DNA of 64,000 bases from Numida meleagris (lineage: Eukaryota > Chordata > Aves > Galliformes > Numididae), in NCBI RefSeq assembly GCF_002078875.1, contig NC_034409.1, positions 67,322,450 to 67,386,449 on the forward strand, written 5' to 3'. Under the pieces are notes generated by a model. The model worked only from the letters and a program-made list of their open reading frames with translations. It did not search any database and was not told where the DNA came from. Numbering within the stretch: the stretch's first letter is position 1; every line of letters starts with the position of its first letter. The translations under genes were made by a program, and so were the position numbers. Positions 13,770 through 27,050 of this stretch are shown here, one piece after another.

Positions 13770-14330
13770 GGAAAAAGCTCGGCGTCACTGTGGATAATGC
13801 CATGGGAACATCAAGTCCATGCTGTGCAGTGACTGAAGAGACAAATGGGACACCGAGAACAAGGAGGGAAGGAAGGGCCAGCAGAAAGCAGAACTGTGCC
13901 ATGTGGCTGCATCTGCTTCATGTTCCTGTCGTAACTCTCCAAAATGTTAGAGGGACGTAGAAATGATAAGGCAACGGCCATGGGGAGAGTCAGGGAGCAG
14001 TGTCTGTATGGGAAACAATGAAGTGCCCAAGGGCTCTCCACCTGGAGAAGAGAGAATGCAGTCCTCAAAATGCTGGTGGCTGTGGATAAGGGCAGCAGGG
14101 GAAGACACAGGGCCACTTCTCAGTGTCTAAGGGCTCAGGACACGAAATGAATCAATCTTGCAACAGGGCTGGAATGAGCAGAGGAAGCACTTTTCCATGT
14201 GGCACATAATTAAGCTTGAGTAAAGATAACTCTGGACACCAGAACTATAAATCAGTTTAAAACAGAATTTGTCAAACTCAGGGAGGAAAGATCTACCAAT
14301 CTATCTGTCGTAAAACAAAAAGGCTTTCAT
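13770..14330 (+). mobile_element. Ancient, strongly decayed CR1-like LINE fragment
   Basis: At 13777-13857 the plus strand translates to KLGVTVDNAMGTSSPCCAVT..., which aligns with the CR1 reverse-transcriptase tail motif LGVLVDN(K/R)L.MSQQCA. Further on, 14185-14310 resembles the 3' portion of old amniote CR1 elements: GGAAGCACTTTTCCATGTGG, CACATAATTAAG, and GAGGAAAGATCTACCAATC. Frame is lost between these points. The boundaries are approximate. Confidence 0.5.
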
Positions 14331-16259
14331 GAGGAAGGTTGCTAATATTGTAGCAGGAAATAACAAACAAGAAATTACTGTGAGAAAAGGGGTGCTCTAC
14401 AATCAGAACAAATTTAAACCCCTAATTAAAAACTCTGATTCCAGGTCTGAAGTAGCACATGGCAAAAATCAGATCTTTTAAGACCATGAAAGCAATGACA
14501 TTTCAATTTCAAGAATAAAGGTTAATGGGAATGTGTCTGTCAGAGCAAAGGAATTGAGGAGACCCGTCAAACAATGCTGAGTGAGTTGGTTGCCTAGGAC
14601 CTGAGTCCAAAGGCATCAGAACAGAGCTGACGGTCATGTAGAAAGAATATCCAAGAAAATTCCAGTATTTTTGTGTCTTTGAAAATAAATCATAGTTGTT
14701 TTGATATTCTCCGAATCACCTGTTCCACGTGAAGCTGGCTTGCAATGTTTCATTCTGACACAAACCAAGAGTATTCAGTCTTTGCGTTCTTTGGCACTGT
14801 GGCTTTATGAGAATCAATCACAAGACCAATGTCCCCACTCTCCCTGTGGGATTTACCTTCCTGTAATGTACCAGCTGGCATGGTCACAGGAAATTATTCA
14901 TTATGTTGTGGGAGATGTGGTCCTCCAGGGAGCCTTGCTCATGGAATAGAAGAAAGACCAAATGTCTCAGTGAAACAACTTGCTGGAAGAGAAACAGCAT
15001 TCAGTGTTTTATTCCAGAATGAAAAATGTAATGTTCTTTGTAAGTCTAGTGGAGAGTTATGCATGAATTATTTTCACTTGGATCAAATCAGCCAAAAACA
15101 TATTTTATTTTATTTTTTTGCAATCTGTTTTGCAATATTAATATTTTCCTAATTTTTTTAGGTTGCATTTTCCATCCGAATATAATTTTCCAGAAAAAGA
15201 TAAATTTTAATAATCTGTCTTAGGCAGTCTATTTTTAATTAGACAATCTAAATAAATAGACATTGACATTCAGAAAGCTAAGGAAAAAAGAAATGGCCCC
15301 ACTGTGAAGCAATCTAACACAGAACTTCATAGTTCTGAGGAAGAATATGATCTATTAAAAAGCCTTGTAAATGAAGAGGAGGCAGCACTCATTTAATGTC
15401 TTTCTCATGAAAAAAACTATCACTATTCTGACAGGGGACAAAAAGCCACTGAGATAGCAGCAGAAGAACTCACAGAGGAAACAGAACTGTTTAAATTAAA
15501 AAATATCTGAGACTAAAACAATTAGTGATCCCCTAGCACAACCTATTCTAGAAGGACATCAGACCTCTGTAGTTCTGGTCATGTATATATATAACTAACC
15601 ACAGCTGCTAGGATTCAGAGAAATAATCGGGAAGGGACCTCGCTGTGAATCTTGCTACACATTCATAAGCTCAGCTTGCCCTGGAGGCTTCCAGTTAAAA
15701 GACCTCCGGATGATAGGTAAGAAATGTGAATAAGCCACATGAGCAAATGAGTATGGTGAAGTATTAGCCCAGCACAGTCCTCCTACATGCTGTTTGAGCC
15801 ACGGCAGGGCACAAGCCATTATTAGATTATATATGGAGTAGAATAAAGGATTAGTTTGAAAAGCACGTTCAGAGTCAAATCTTAAATTAGGTACAAAGAA
15901 AGATACCTATCTAAATGTTGCAGAAGTTGGAGGGTGGCAGCCAGTCCTCCCCAGGTATTAGTCCTATTTCCTCATGGAGCACATTGAACTGATCATCTCA
16001 TTGAACAAGATTTAGCTGTGAGCAGCTGTGAAAAGTGCAATCCTAGAAAATTCTGCATGGAGAGGAGGAAAAACGGAATGCTCTTCTCCACTCTAAAAGT
16101 AAAAGTAATCTTGTCTTTCTGGAAAAAAAAAAAAAAAAGACAGCTAACAAACTAATAGAAACTTCCTTTATTCAAGTACAAATAATCTTTAAAAAAATAT
16201 TATCACTTTTAGATGCAGAGCTGGCACAGAAACTTTCAGTGCAACTGGTGCAAGTTTGA
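14331..16259. other. Intergenic DNA, no gene recognised
   Basis: AT-rich DNA containing a 16-base A run at 16123-16138 and a homeobox-motif-rich block near 15195-15270. No gene was recognised. Confidence 0.5.
16123..16138 (+). repeat. A16 homopolymer
   Basis: A run of 16 A residues followed by GACAGC. It lies about 120 bp before a minus-oriented CR1 and is not that element's tail, because avian CR1 ends in short ATTCTATG repeats. Confidence 0.8.
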
Positions 16260-16421
16260 GAATCATAGAATCATAAAGGTTGGAAAAGATCATCTAGTCC
16301 AACCATCAACCCACCTCATTATGCCCACTAACCATGTTCCTCAGTGCCACATCCACACGTTTCTTGAACACCTCCAGGGACGGTGACTCCTCCACCTCCC
16401 TGGGCAGCCTGTTCCAAATGC
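16260..16421 (-). mobile_element. CR1 LINE 3' fragment, minus orientation
   Basis: It begins GAATCATAGAATCATAAAGG, the reverse complement of the CR1 3' end, followed by the typical TTGGAAAAGATCATCTAGTC and CCTCCAGGGACGGTGACTCC segments. It is truncated at about 160 bp. Confidence 0.92.
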
Positions 16422-18523
16422 AACAACTTAGTTTACAGAGTACTAGGATGTTTTAATAGCCACCAACAGATTTAAACGTAACTTTTTTGCCATTACTACT
16501 TCTGTGGCAAAGCATTCTGTTCGTAGAGGTGGAAGAACAGTGAAAAAAGTTAGACATCTAAACAAGGGGGTTACAGATGAGAGTGGCTTGTTGCCACTCA
16601 TTCAGGCAGATTCAGCAGTCATCTCATTCAGTCAAGGATGTCAAACCCATTTCCTCTGGTGGACACCATGCATATCTTGCCAAGTCATATTCAGCAAGGC
16701 TAAAAAGAACAACACACATACTGCACAGCAAATAAATACTTCTTTTGCTGAGACTGCTGCTCACTGATACCTCTTATACATGGTGAGTATTGCTGGAACC
16801 ACATGAGGTTGGCATGATGTTAGTAATTCAGCACAAAATCCATGGTGCCTCTGCTGAAAATTCCCAGTTCTTGGGTGTTGGCTTGGGTATATCCAAATGT
16901 GCTCTTTCTGAAAGCAGCTACTCCAGATGTATTCACATCTTGTAGAGTCACAGAGGCTTGTATACAAGCACAGTCAACATCTCAGATTAATTAAACTGAA
17001 AATGTCCTCCACTTTGTAACTCCTCTCTTCAGAATTTCTGTTCTGAATTAATTTTGTATTGATGTTCCACACCTTTTTTTTTTTTGCTGTCTTGGGGTGG
17101 GTCCAACATGCTCAAAGGCAGCAGAAACACTGTTTCCAAAAATACAACTGGTAGATATTGGTGTCACTACAGGCTGCCTTTTGGGCCTTCTCCAATGGAG
17201 CAATGAACCGAATGGTATTATGGCCACCTGTGAAGGCCTCCTTGTAGAACAGCATTCTCTTTAGATGCTTTTCCTGAGTAAACTGATAAAATAGTATCTA
17301 TGTGTTTGCATTATAGTAAGGATAAAAAGCAAACTTGGTAGTACACATGCATTTCACACAAGTAATGCTTCCATTTGTTGATATAATCTTGCTGTGTGCA
17401 CTGCCTTTCTTATATATTTCTTTGGTATAGATTGCTACCTGAAGATCTTGTTTTGTTTACTTTTTTTATTATTATTATTCTCTTTTGTTCTTCCTTTTTT
17501 CTTCTTTATTTACATTAATATTAGGTGTTTCTTTAGAGGACGCAAATTGAGCAGGGAGTATTCTGAAGTATATTTTTACTTAGTTTTGGAAAATATGGCT
17601 TGAAAAGCAGGATTTGTATTCTCTTCTGATATAGGAGTTACTTGCTGAAAAAAAAATCCAAGATCTGGAGAATACTGTGTACAAATTATATTTAATTAGA
17701 GGAATGATATATCCTCAGTCAACGCTTTACAGAAATTGACTGCAAGCCATAAAAATACTTCCACATCTTCCAGACAGAACAGAAAATATCTGGCAGAAGA
17801 ATAAAAAATAAATGGAGGTGGGTTGTGAAGGTTCGATAGAGACTAATTATCATCTTTGCATAACATCCAGACCATAATTCTACAGTGTACATACGTAAAA
17901 GTATGTATACACTATGTTTTCCATGTATCCAAACTGTATCTTCTTCCACATCTTCACCTCATGTAAGCATTTCAGCAAAATGTTTTTCATTTTCTCTTTT
18001 TTATAATTTGTGCTAAAGTTTATTTCTCTTCCATAAAACCATCAAAGAAAGAAATAATAGACTGTATTTATAAACTGCACTACATCAGTAAGCTCATGTG
18101 TACTGCTATCAGCCCTGATGAAGATACATTTTAGCTACGAAAAACCAAGATTTTAGGCAGCAAACTCAACACAAACTGAAATCTATCCGGTCAGTATTCT
18201 TTATGGCCAGAGTGCTGTAAAGAAAAGCAGCCTCCTTATGCATCACTGGCACTAAAGGTTCTTCAAACAAAATTAAGTTCTCTATTTAAAAAGTGCTTTA
18301 ACGACTTTACATGGGAGTAATAGAATAAAGTTCATTAAAAAGTCTCTTCCTGATGCAAAAGAACATCGAGATCAGTCATTGCTACAGTTTCTACAGTGTT
18401 AATGAGAGAAAATACATTAAAAAAAAAAACATTTTTGTCACTCAGAATATGACTCAGTAAGAGACAGAAGATCTACTGATTAGGAAAGAGCTTTTTATTC
18501 ATCTAATTAAGTAGTTACTTAAT
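16422..18523. other. Intergenic DNA, no gene recognised
   Basis: AT-rich sequence with a T-rich tract near 17460-17530 and a hairpin-forming inverted repeat at 17884-17913. No coding or repeat family was recognised. Confidence 0.5.
17884..17913. repeat. Short inverted repeat (hairpin)
   Basis: AGTGTACATAC (17884-17894) pairs with GTATGTATACACT (17901-17913) apart from a two-base bulge, across a six-base loop. Its role is unknown; no family hairpin (tRNA, miRNA) fits its short length. Confidence 0.6.
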
Positions 18524-18837
18524 GAATCACAGAATCCTCAGGGTTGGAAGGAACCTCTAGAGATCATCAAGACCAACGCTCCTGCTAAGGCAGGTTCCCT
18601 GCAATAGGAAGCACAGGAAAGCATCCAGACAAGTTTTCGATATCTCCAGAGAAGGAGACTCTCTGTGCAGTCTGTTCCAGTGCTCTGTCACTCTGACAGT
18701 AAATAAGTTCTTCCTCGTGTTTGGATGAAACTTCCTGTGGGCTGGTTTCTGCCTGTTGCTCCTTGTTCTATTGCTTCTCACCACCGACAAGAGTCCACCT
18801 CCATCGAGTTGAAATCTGCCCCCGTTGACTCAAAGAT
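18524..18837 (-). mobile_element. CR1 LINE 3' fragment, minus orientation
   Basis: It starts GAATCACAGAATCCTCAGGG, the CR1 3' end in reverse. The minus strand still encodes the CR1 ORF2 tail AHRKFHPNTRKNLFTVRVTE, then HWNRLHRESPSLEI, as a 77-codon open stretch. It is 5' truncated like most avian CR1s. Confidence 0.92.
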
Positions 18838-19066
18838 GGTATTTTAGATCTAAGAATCTAAGCCTGCTAGGAGTTTGGATACACTGCAACCGTATTTCCA
18901 AAGTAGCCTGGGTCAAGATTGTTTTTCCGTGAGAGGTGACATTGGCTTTACAGGTAGAGGTCAGTAATTGCCAGCAACATCCCCACCGTACAGTAAGGGA
19001 CATGTATTTCTGGGTATCATGTTTCTTCCTGCTTCATGGGGACATCTGTTGCATAGATTTAGCAAA

Positions 19067-19082
19067 ATATATATATATATAT
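19067..19082. repeat. (AT)8 microsatellite
   Basis: Eight AT dinucleotides, followed by a GCATATAT extension. Confidence 0.85.
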
Positions 19083-22000
19083 GCATATATTAAAAATATT
19101 GACAGGGAAGACTATTCTGTTTCAGTATGTTTTTCTTGCCTTTGTTGTTTTTTTTTCCAGAATCTGAAACTGTAAAGTTTTGGACATGGACAAACTGAAA
19201 CATTGCAGATGAGAATAGCATTTGTAATTTTTAGCCAAATATTTCACATGCTTAGACTTAATGGCTATTACATAAGTTTAAGTTTAGCCATAATTTGGAA
19301 AGAAAAAGCTTTTTTAAAATTTTTTTTTGAGAAAAACAAAACAATATCAGATCTAAGTCTTTGTGTAGGATACAGATTTGAAAACAGACATTTCCCATAG
19401 GAATGCCCATTTCACCCAGTTTTCCATTTTGACCAAGTGGTTGTTTTCTACACACAAGCAGTCAGAGGAAGAGTCTTTATGACCGGTTTTTTTTTATTAT
19501 TCAGTTCTGCTATCATTTCTTGCTCTTTACATTGGGCTGCATGGCATCTCCTTGCCGCCTCCTCCTCAGCAGCCATAGACACTGCCGGGACCGCAGTGGC
19601 TTCACTGAAAGCTTATTTCCAATGTAGTGAATCAAGAAACCAATGTGGTGCATGGGTAAAGACACCACAGAGCCTGTCATGGGGTTGGGAGAACAGCGAA
19701 CTATCCTGTCATCTGTGCCTCGTGATACCTGGTTATGAGCCACAAGATGATAACTGTTTTCAGTGTCAATATTGATTTTGAAGCCGTTTATTTGGCCCTT
19801 TGAGACTATTGAGCACACGTTTGGATAGGTGAGGTAGGGTGAGATGTCAATGACACACTAGTATTTTTGTACCCTACCCTTTTGGGTATCAGTCATGGAC
19901 CATGTCCAATGTTGGAGAGAGGCTGAGATAGTTTCCAAATCAGAGGAAAAAGGGTTAAAAACTTCTTCCAAGCTGACTTAGAACAACCAGCATGTTTCCA
20001 ATACTTCATTTGGATAATGTTTATCCATCTCATTTGAGCTTTTCTTTTATGTCAAATACGAAGTGTTAGCTGGTATATTTAATATGAAGCATGTTAAAGA
20101 TACTTTTATATAGAAAAAAATGAAATGAAAACAGGATAAAGTCAAAACAATTTTATCTTATATCAAAACAAAATGTTTCGATATTATTAAAATAAATCAA
20201 GAAAGTAAAAATGAAATGTTTTGACTTTTTCTTGTTAAAAATATTTGTCAGAATTGACACATACTTGCAAAACATTTGGATTTTGACAAACAGAATTCTT
20301 TTTACAGAAGAATTGTTTTAGCGAGCTCTAATTAAAAACTGGCTAAATCACAGATCTCAAAAAATAGTTGTCAGTGGTGAATTATTACTGTGTGTCAGAT
20401 ATCTGGTGAGAGGGAACAGTTCACAGCCCACTGCTATTTAGTATTGCCATCTGTGATCCTAACATGAATATAAAAATGTTTTTGACCAATTTCTAGGCAA
20501 TGAGGGGTTTGGCAGAGCAGTCAGGGCCATCACAGTGCGATCGGGATCACCTTGAGAACCCAATGACTCCAGTACCATAGGTTTCAGTGCAAGGAAGTCT
20601 AGATCTTGTCCCCATGCACAAAGATGCTGCCTGATGGTAACTCTGCCTCGGCGATAAATATCAACAGATCACTAAATGAATGTAGGGGAGAAGCAAGCGG
20701 GACACACAGAGGGGACCAGCAGTGGAGTACACCTTCTGGTTCTGGGATCACTAATGTAAAATTTTAAGTACAGAAAAGCACAAGGAATTTAAAGCAGATA
20801 AATTAAGACATATTCTGACCATAGGAACATGGTATCTACCCAACCAGAGAACTCTCCATTTCAGGTTCCCTTCAAGTCAAGACTGGCTGCTTTGCTGGAG
20901 CCACTAATTACTTGCACATGGCAGATAATCAAAGGATAGCCAGGAAATTTTTACGGGATCCTAAACTATGCTGAAAATCATTCATTTGTTATCAGCATGG
21001 TCAACAATTGTTGCAGGTGGATGTTTGGATTTGCGAGAAAAATAGTGTCCCAGTATTCATTTTACAGAAACATTCTGAACTTCCAAAATTTTTGTACCAT
21101 CTCTTACAGGAGTCTCTTTTTAACCTTTATTTTAGGAGGGTGACAAAGAGAGAGCCTTTCTAGAAGAACCGCCCCAGTGGTGAAGAGACACGCAGATGCA
21201 GGAGAGATACTTGCTTGCCTTCTTAATTGAAAAGACAGTTTGATCAAGGCCTTATACATCACTCCAGATCTCAGGAAACTTTCAGTAAATAGAACACAAC
21301 TGTAGGAACATTTGAGTCTCACTGAGCACCATTTGCCCTCCGGAGAAAAATACATATTTGAAAAGCTTGATCCATTTAATATCTGTGTTTAATTCTGGCT
21401 CATGTTACCAAAGTCACTGCGTAAAGCTGGGTTTGTAATTTATATTTCCATTATGTTCTTCTTTACCTGTAAAATGGGAATACAACCTTCTTCTACCTTT
21501 ATTTCTATTGCAAGGTCCTTGAGAGGAAGACTGTCTCTTTCTCTCAGTATATTTACACACAAAGTAAAAAGCTTAACAGCTTTGTGTGTCTAAGCTCATT
21601 CATAGCATAGATAATGTCTGTTCTTTTACTGCTCTATTTGAAAAATACAGAAAACAGAAACAGCAACTCAGAGATATTATCTGTCATCCATGACTTGAAT
21701 ATTATATATTTAAATAAAATATCAAATTATTCTAAGAAATGGAATTATTTTATGCTGTGTGTTTCTCAGTAGAAAAATAAACAGTAAGATAACATTTTAC
21801 AATTTCAGATCATTTCCCTTGGCAAGGAAATTATATTTGCCAGCCAGCTGGTTTTTTGCTTTGTTTAACATACACACAACAGATACTAGTTAGGACCAAT
21901 AGTTTTGGTAGAACATTGTTCACAACCAGGTGTAAACAACTGATAGAGCGATAGAACACTGTCGTCCATCTGCTTCTGGCATTTTCAGCTCTCAAACTCT

Positions 22001-22767
22001 CATCATGCTTTTCAGTTTCAGAAGACTTTGTTTTGGTTTTAGAGCAGGAGTGATCTTCATGAATTTATTTACATTATTTGCACTAATTGTGTGTATTATA
22101 TTTGTTATACAGACTTATATAAAGAAAGGGATTTGTTTAATTGTGCTAGTAGTAGGTGCTTGCATCTCTGACACATTTCATTTTTGATCAGTATCTAGGA
22201 TAAATCTAAGACCTAGGTAAGCTATATAAAGTATGGTAGGAAAAGGGAAATTTAGAACACAGGTAGATGGCCCAGACTGGGCTAGTTAACAGGTTAATAA
22301 CAGAGCAAGGTATTAAAGTGAACAGATACACAATCATGCTGATGATTCCACCTGATAAATGTGTGCATTTGTTCATAGCCCAAAGGAAGATTTGAAACAG
22401 CAGTAATATCCAGTTTGGTCCAGCATTATGAAGTATAATACAGCAAAATAATATTACTCAGTGGCAAAACTTAAAATATCCCTTGATTTTGGCACTCAAA
22501 GTAATTCTCCACTTGCAGTACCCGAACACAAGCACATACTTCTCCCATGAAGCAGCTATAAATCAGAACACCGAATGACATGACTTAAAAACTTGGCGTG
22601 GAAAAGATAACTCAGTAGTCTCAGTCACCAATTCATTCATGCAATCCATACATCATTTATCGCAAGATGAATTTCCCAGCCAGATCTCAGTATCATTTTC
22701 CTCAGGTCTCCCATGTTGATAATCATGTTACATAAAGTAAGGTGCTGTACTTACAGCATCTTTGCTG

Positions 22768-22789
22768 CACACACACACACACACACACA
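22768..22789. repeat. (CA)11 microsatellite
   Basis: Eleven CA dinucleotides followed by AACATC. Probably polymorphic in length. Confidence 0.9.
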
Positions 22790-24020
22790 AACATCAGAAT
22801 AGACAATAGCCAATGCCTTATTAAAATCTGTCTTTCTAACTCACAGCACATTAAGTCCTGTGTGGCAGGTTTTGCTGATCTTAGCCACAGAAGACAGCAA
22901 TGCTACCCTGCACCTGAAATTGAGACCAACTATACGCTGGCATAAACATTTTTATCCCAAATATTCTTGTTTTGTATCTGTTTTGTTTTGGTTGGTTGGT
23001 TGTTTTGGGGGCAGTGCCCCTTACTATTTCCTCCACAAAATTGTGCATAATCATCTGGGCTAGGCAAAGGTTGGGTACAAACCTTCATCTTCATGTTAGC
23101 ACAGCATAAATAGCAGCAATTAAGTTTTGTTCAAAGAGCATTTGCAGCATTAAATGTGTGCCCACTCTGGAGAATACCTCATGCACACATTTGTATTTCT
23201 CCTTTCCATTTTTTAACCTAGGAAAGCCTAAGAAGTGGAAGTTAACCCTACACCTCATTAATAAATGTACTTCCAAAACATGAAGCTCAGATCTTGTAAG
23301 CAGAAATGCTTTCGGGACACCACAGAAAGCTACTCTGCACATTGCTGGATCTCCAGTTGGGCATTCAGACAAAAGAAATCCAAAATCATAACCACTTTTG
23401 ATAATACATGCCAGAGAAACAATAAAATAAATTAACTATGACACCTTCATAAGGAGGTTTTCATTTTTTCCTCTGCTGCAAACTCATTATCCACAGCAAA
23501 TCTCTAATTTACTCTTTCCACCATCTTGTCACCACTTGCTCAGTATCTTCTCCCTCTTATCTTGGATGTTCCCCCTATTTCATGTGCCCATTTTCCTCCA
23601 TGTCAGTATACCTTTTCTTAGTTGCTGTCTCCACTCTCTTTTGCCATCTGTATTCCATTCTTCCCCCATTTTTCTTTTCCATGGTGCTTCTACTCTCCTC
23701 GGGAGCACTTTTCATTATGATCCCTTGAAAATGAAGATCCCTTCATTTACTCTTCCCTCTTCACACCACTTACTCCTCCGCCTGAGCCACAAACATCTGT
23801 ATCCACATCAGTTAAGATTAGAGTAATACATTTCCTTGGTCTAAGGTACAAGATACGGAAAAGGAAATAGGAAAGAGATTTTGTTTCTCATAAAGCTCTA
23901 ACACGGTGACATCTGCGTGACAACTTAATTCACCCACCTCTGCAAGTAGCAGCTCCACTTGGTTATAGAGGGAGTATGAATGAGCTGCTAGGCAGCTCAG
24001 TGCAAATAAAGTATTGCTGT

Positions 24021-24095
24021 TGGTGTGGTTTAACCGCAGGTTAAAGAGCATTCACTTGCTCTCCCCCAGTGGGATAGGGGAGTGAATCAGGACAG
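24021..24095. mobile_element. Possible endogenous retrovirus LTR scrap
   Basis: The segment TGGTTTAACCGCAGG... then TCTCCCCCAGTGGGATAGGG and AGTGAATCAGG resembles a block common in avian ERV long terminal repeats (GGTTTAACCCC... CCCCCAGTGGGATGGGG...GAATCGG). It is about 75 bp, with no flanking duplication or partner LTR seen, so the call is weak. Confidence 0.3.
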
Positions 24096-26450
24096 TCACC
24101 TGAATTGCTAAATCCAGACAAGTGTTTGGAGCAGTCAGGAAGCTGATGTTCCTTCTGGGATGCTCAGGACCTATGTGAAGGAATATATACTGGACAGTGG
24201 ATCACTAGCTGTCGTTTTTCCAAAGCTGAAAAGAAGTTTTGCCTTTAAAACTTATGGGAGTTTGTAACAAGAGCTAGAGGATGCCCAATGAATCCATCTT
24301 AAGAAGCCATGGTAGGTGTAATTCTTAAGTTTGGTACATAAGATCCCTACCAGCTCTCACGTGAGCTCTCACAGTATTATCGAAGTTTGTAGAGAAGAAA
24401 GCAGGGCAGCAGCAGCTGCTCACAAGCAGAAATTGCAGACTAACTTTCAGAGAGCATCTCAAGTATTTAAAAGTTCAAATAAAGGAGGTATTTTTTGTGT
24501 CTCTCTCCCTCCAGTCTTTTCATGTTGTTATTTTACTGATAAAATCTGGGGAAGATATGCTGCTGTTTTTATAGTGCAAGACAATTGGCAAACCCCCACT
24601 TCAGAAAAGTGTAGGTTGCAGCACGCATGACTAACGATTAATGATGCTCATTAAAAAATGAAGTTCTGATGAAATTCATTAATGCTTGGCTTGAGTCTTG
24701 CTAACAGTTATGCAACATTAAGAGGAAGGCAATTACAGATCTTGGCTGCGACTCACTGAGAGATAAAAGAATACCCTTTTCCCCGTTTAACTCAATGTAT
24801 GGCATGCTGTACTACAGAAATAAACTGTCTTTAAATGCTTCTTAAACAATGAGACGCAGCCTGCAGCTCCATTGCCACCTGCGGGTAAGTGCTGGAGTCT
24901 GTCAGCCTGTTCTGTTCCACAGGGCACAAAAAAGGCATCCATAGAAAATAACTGCAATAAAGAAAGAGCTGTGCATCTGACTTGCCCAGTTAGTCATGAA
25001 GTCACTTGAAGGAGACACCACCTTTGGCCTTTGAAGTAACTGCTACTATTTGAACAATTCTATGCTCTGCTCTATTCACACTCCCAAAACTTTGAAACAC
25101 TGACAAGCAGCATTATTCTAAATAGCACTGCAAGAAACTAAGATAAGGATGAACTGCAGCCTAATTGAAGGGAACATGAACAGAGGATGGGAAGGAAACA
25201 AGTTACGGTTAGCAGCTTAAGCAAGACTTCCAAGAGTATATAAGAAAAAGGTCACACTTCCCATTTCAAAGCTAGTTCCTGATGAAAGAAATGTTTTTGT
25301 CCTTACTTGCCAGCAGTAAGAGCACTCTATGAGACTTAAATAAAAAGAGAGAAAAGAGCTGTCCCTACCCCTTCAGTAGCAAGTGCAGGTTCTAAAACGA
25401 AGCTGTCGGTAGGACACACACGTTGACATGTATAGAGGATTCCAGCACACTCTTGTGCAGCTTGACTCTGCTGTGCTAATGGGAGTAAAGGCTTCCATTT
25501 AATAAATCCAATATAAACTTAGAAATTAAGGGTGTGCTATTCTGAATTCATGCAAGGACCAATTTTTGTTTTCCATAGGTGCACATTTTATACAGTTGAC
25601 ATTTCAAAAATCTATTTAAACAAAGATGCATGGGGCTCAAATCGCCTACAAAGATGGGTTAAAGCTTTCTCTCAAGCCCAAAGATAGATTTCCTTCCGCA
25701 TGCAACAGAACTTGCTTGTTCTATCCATACCTTCCTACAGACGCAAAAACTGGTAACTCTTTAATCAAGCCCCCTAAACCTACGAAAGCCAAAATTTTCT
25801 GTTTAGTGTACGTAGGAAAGACATATTTTCAGTGAGAAGGAGGGAAGATCCATCACAGAGACAGACTGACTCAATGTTTTCCTCAATAAATTCAGTGGTC
25901 AACTGCTTAAGGTTGCTCAAGCCCAAGTAATGTCTGCCTTGGTGAAATCATGGTCTTTACAGTTGCACAAACAAAATGGAGGCAGCAGAATTTTACTAAT
26001 ACACACTCCATGTTCCCCCAAGCAACTGTCTAACATAGTACCCCTAGCACTGGATGCAAAGCCTGTAAAACAGGTCTCAAGTAGTTAACACAGCTCTTAC
26101 TGTGCAGAAGTAGAACTCGATAGCAGGATTGACTTTTTTCCCCAATTCCTCAATAGTGATCCCAACTGACACCCATATTCACTTACATTCTGCCTCCCAG
26201 ATGTGAAATTTTAGTAGCTAATGACCAAGGCGGCTATTTAATATGCAAAAAAATTTAAGAGTCAACTTTGTGCAAGCAGAGTACTACCTCAAAGCATTTC
26301 GCTTTCAAATGGGTCGTCAATCCCAGCAAGAGGTATACGTTTTAACACAAGTCAAAAACTTTCAACAGCTCTATACCACAGTAAGTGTTTTTACATCTGG
26401 GGGAAGCAAAATCACTACAATACATGCTAACAGTGCAGTTAGAAACAAAC

Positions 26451-26456
26451 TTTATT
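26451..26456 (-). terminator. Candidate distal ETNK1 polyadenylation signal (AATAAA)
   Basis: The minus strand reads AACAATAAAGTTTGTTTC. It is followed about 25-45 nt later by a GT-rich stretch (TGTTAGCATGTATTGTAGTG), the usual layout of a cleavage and polyadenylation site. Cleavage would fall near 26430-26440. Confidence 0.4.
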
Positions 26457-27050
26457 GTTGCAGTTTGAAATTATTTACACAATATAAATCTCTTTCAAAG
26501 GTACATTACTTCATTTCATCAGTGGTAGAAGGCCTTATAATAGAGCTTCAATAACATTTAGTTCAAAAGAAATACAGTTCACTCAAATGGATAAATGACG
26601 CATCTGAACTCCACAACATACAAAAAGGGTCATGGGGACTTTTTGGGGGGATGACAGTGTCAGAAGATAAAGGTTGCTTTTTAAATTTAACTTATTCACA
26701 GCACATAAATGGACTCACGTTTAAAAGAACACTGGCAAATATTCAGTGGAAAAAAGAAACAAAAAGGACACGAAGAGGAATATACCCCTACTATGCTATG
26801 GCCCTGTTTCTGCAAGTAATTAAAGGGTTTTAGATAGCTGGATTAAGACGCTTGAGACAGAACTGAAGAATCTAAGTTATATTAAAGAGTGGATACATTC
26901 TTGGTGCTGAGACTATTCAAAGCACTTGTGTACAAAGCAGCATTACTGACTACCACAGATTGTACTTGAGATACAAAATGTTAAGAATGTTTCTACCTAT
27001 TAAAAAAAAATAAAAAAAAGTCTGTCACACATTTAAGACTTGACGCCTAC

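Larger units (their letters stand above)
18838..26434. other. Intergenic DNA downstream of ETNK1, no gene recognised
   Basis: AT-rich DNA with an AT microsatellite (19067-19082), a CA microsatellite (22768-22789), a pyrimidine-rich stretch at about 23460-23810, a possible LTR scrap (24021-24095) and a TAAT-rich block near 24630-24720. No exon or RNA gene was recognised. Confidence 0.5.

Noticed and set aside
20390..20760. Possible old LINE remnant (phrases such as TTTAGTATTGCCATCTGTGA)
   Set aside because: No stretch could be aligned convincingly with CR1 or another family by eye.
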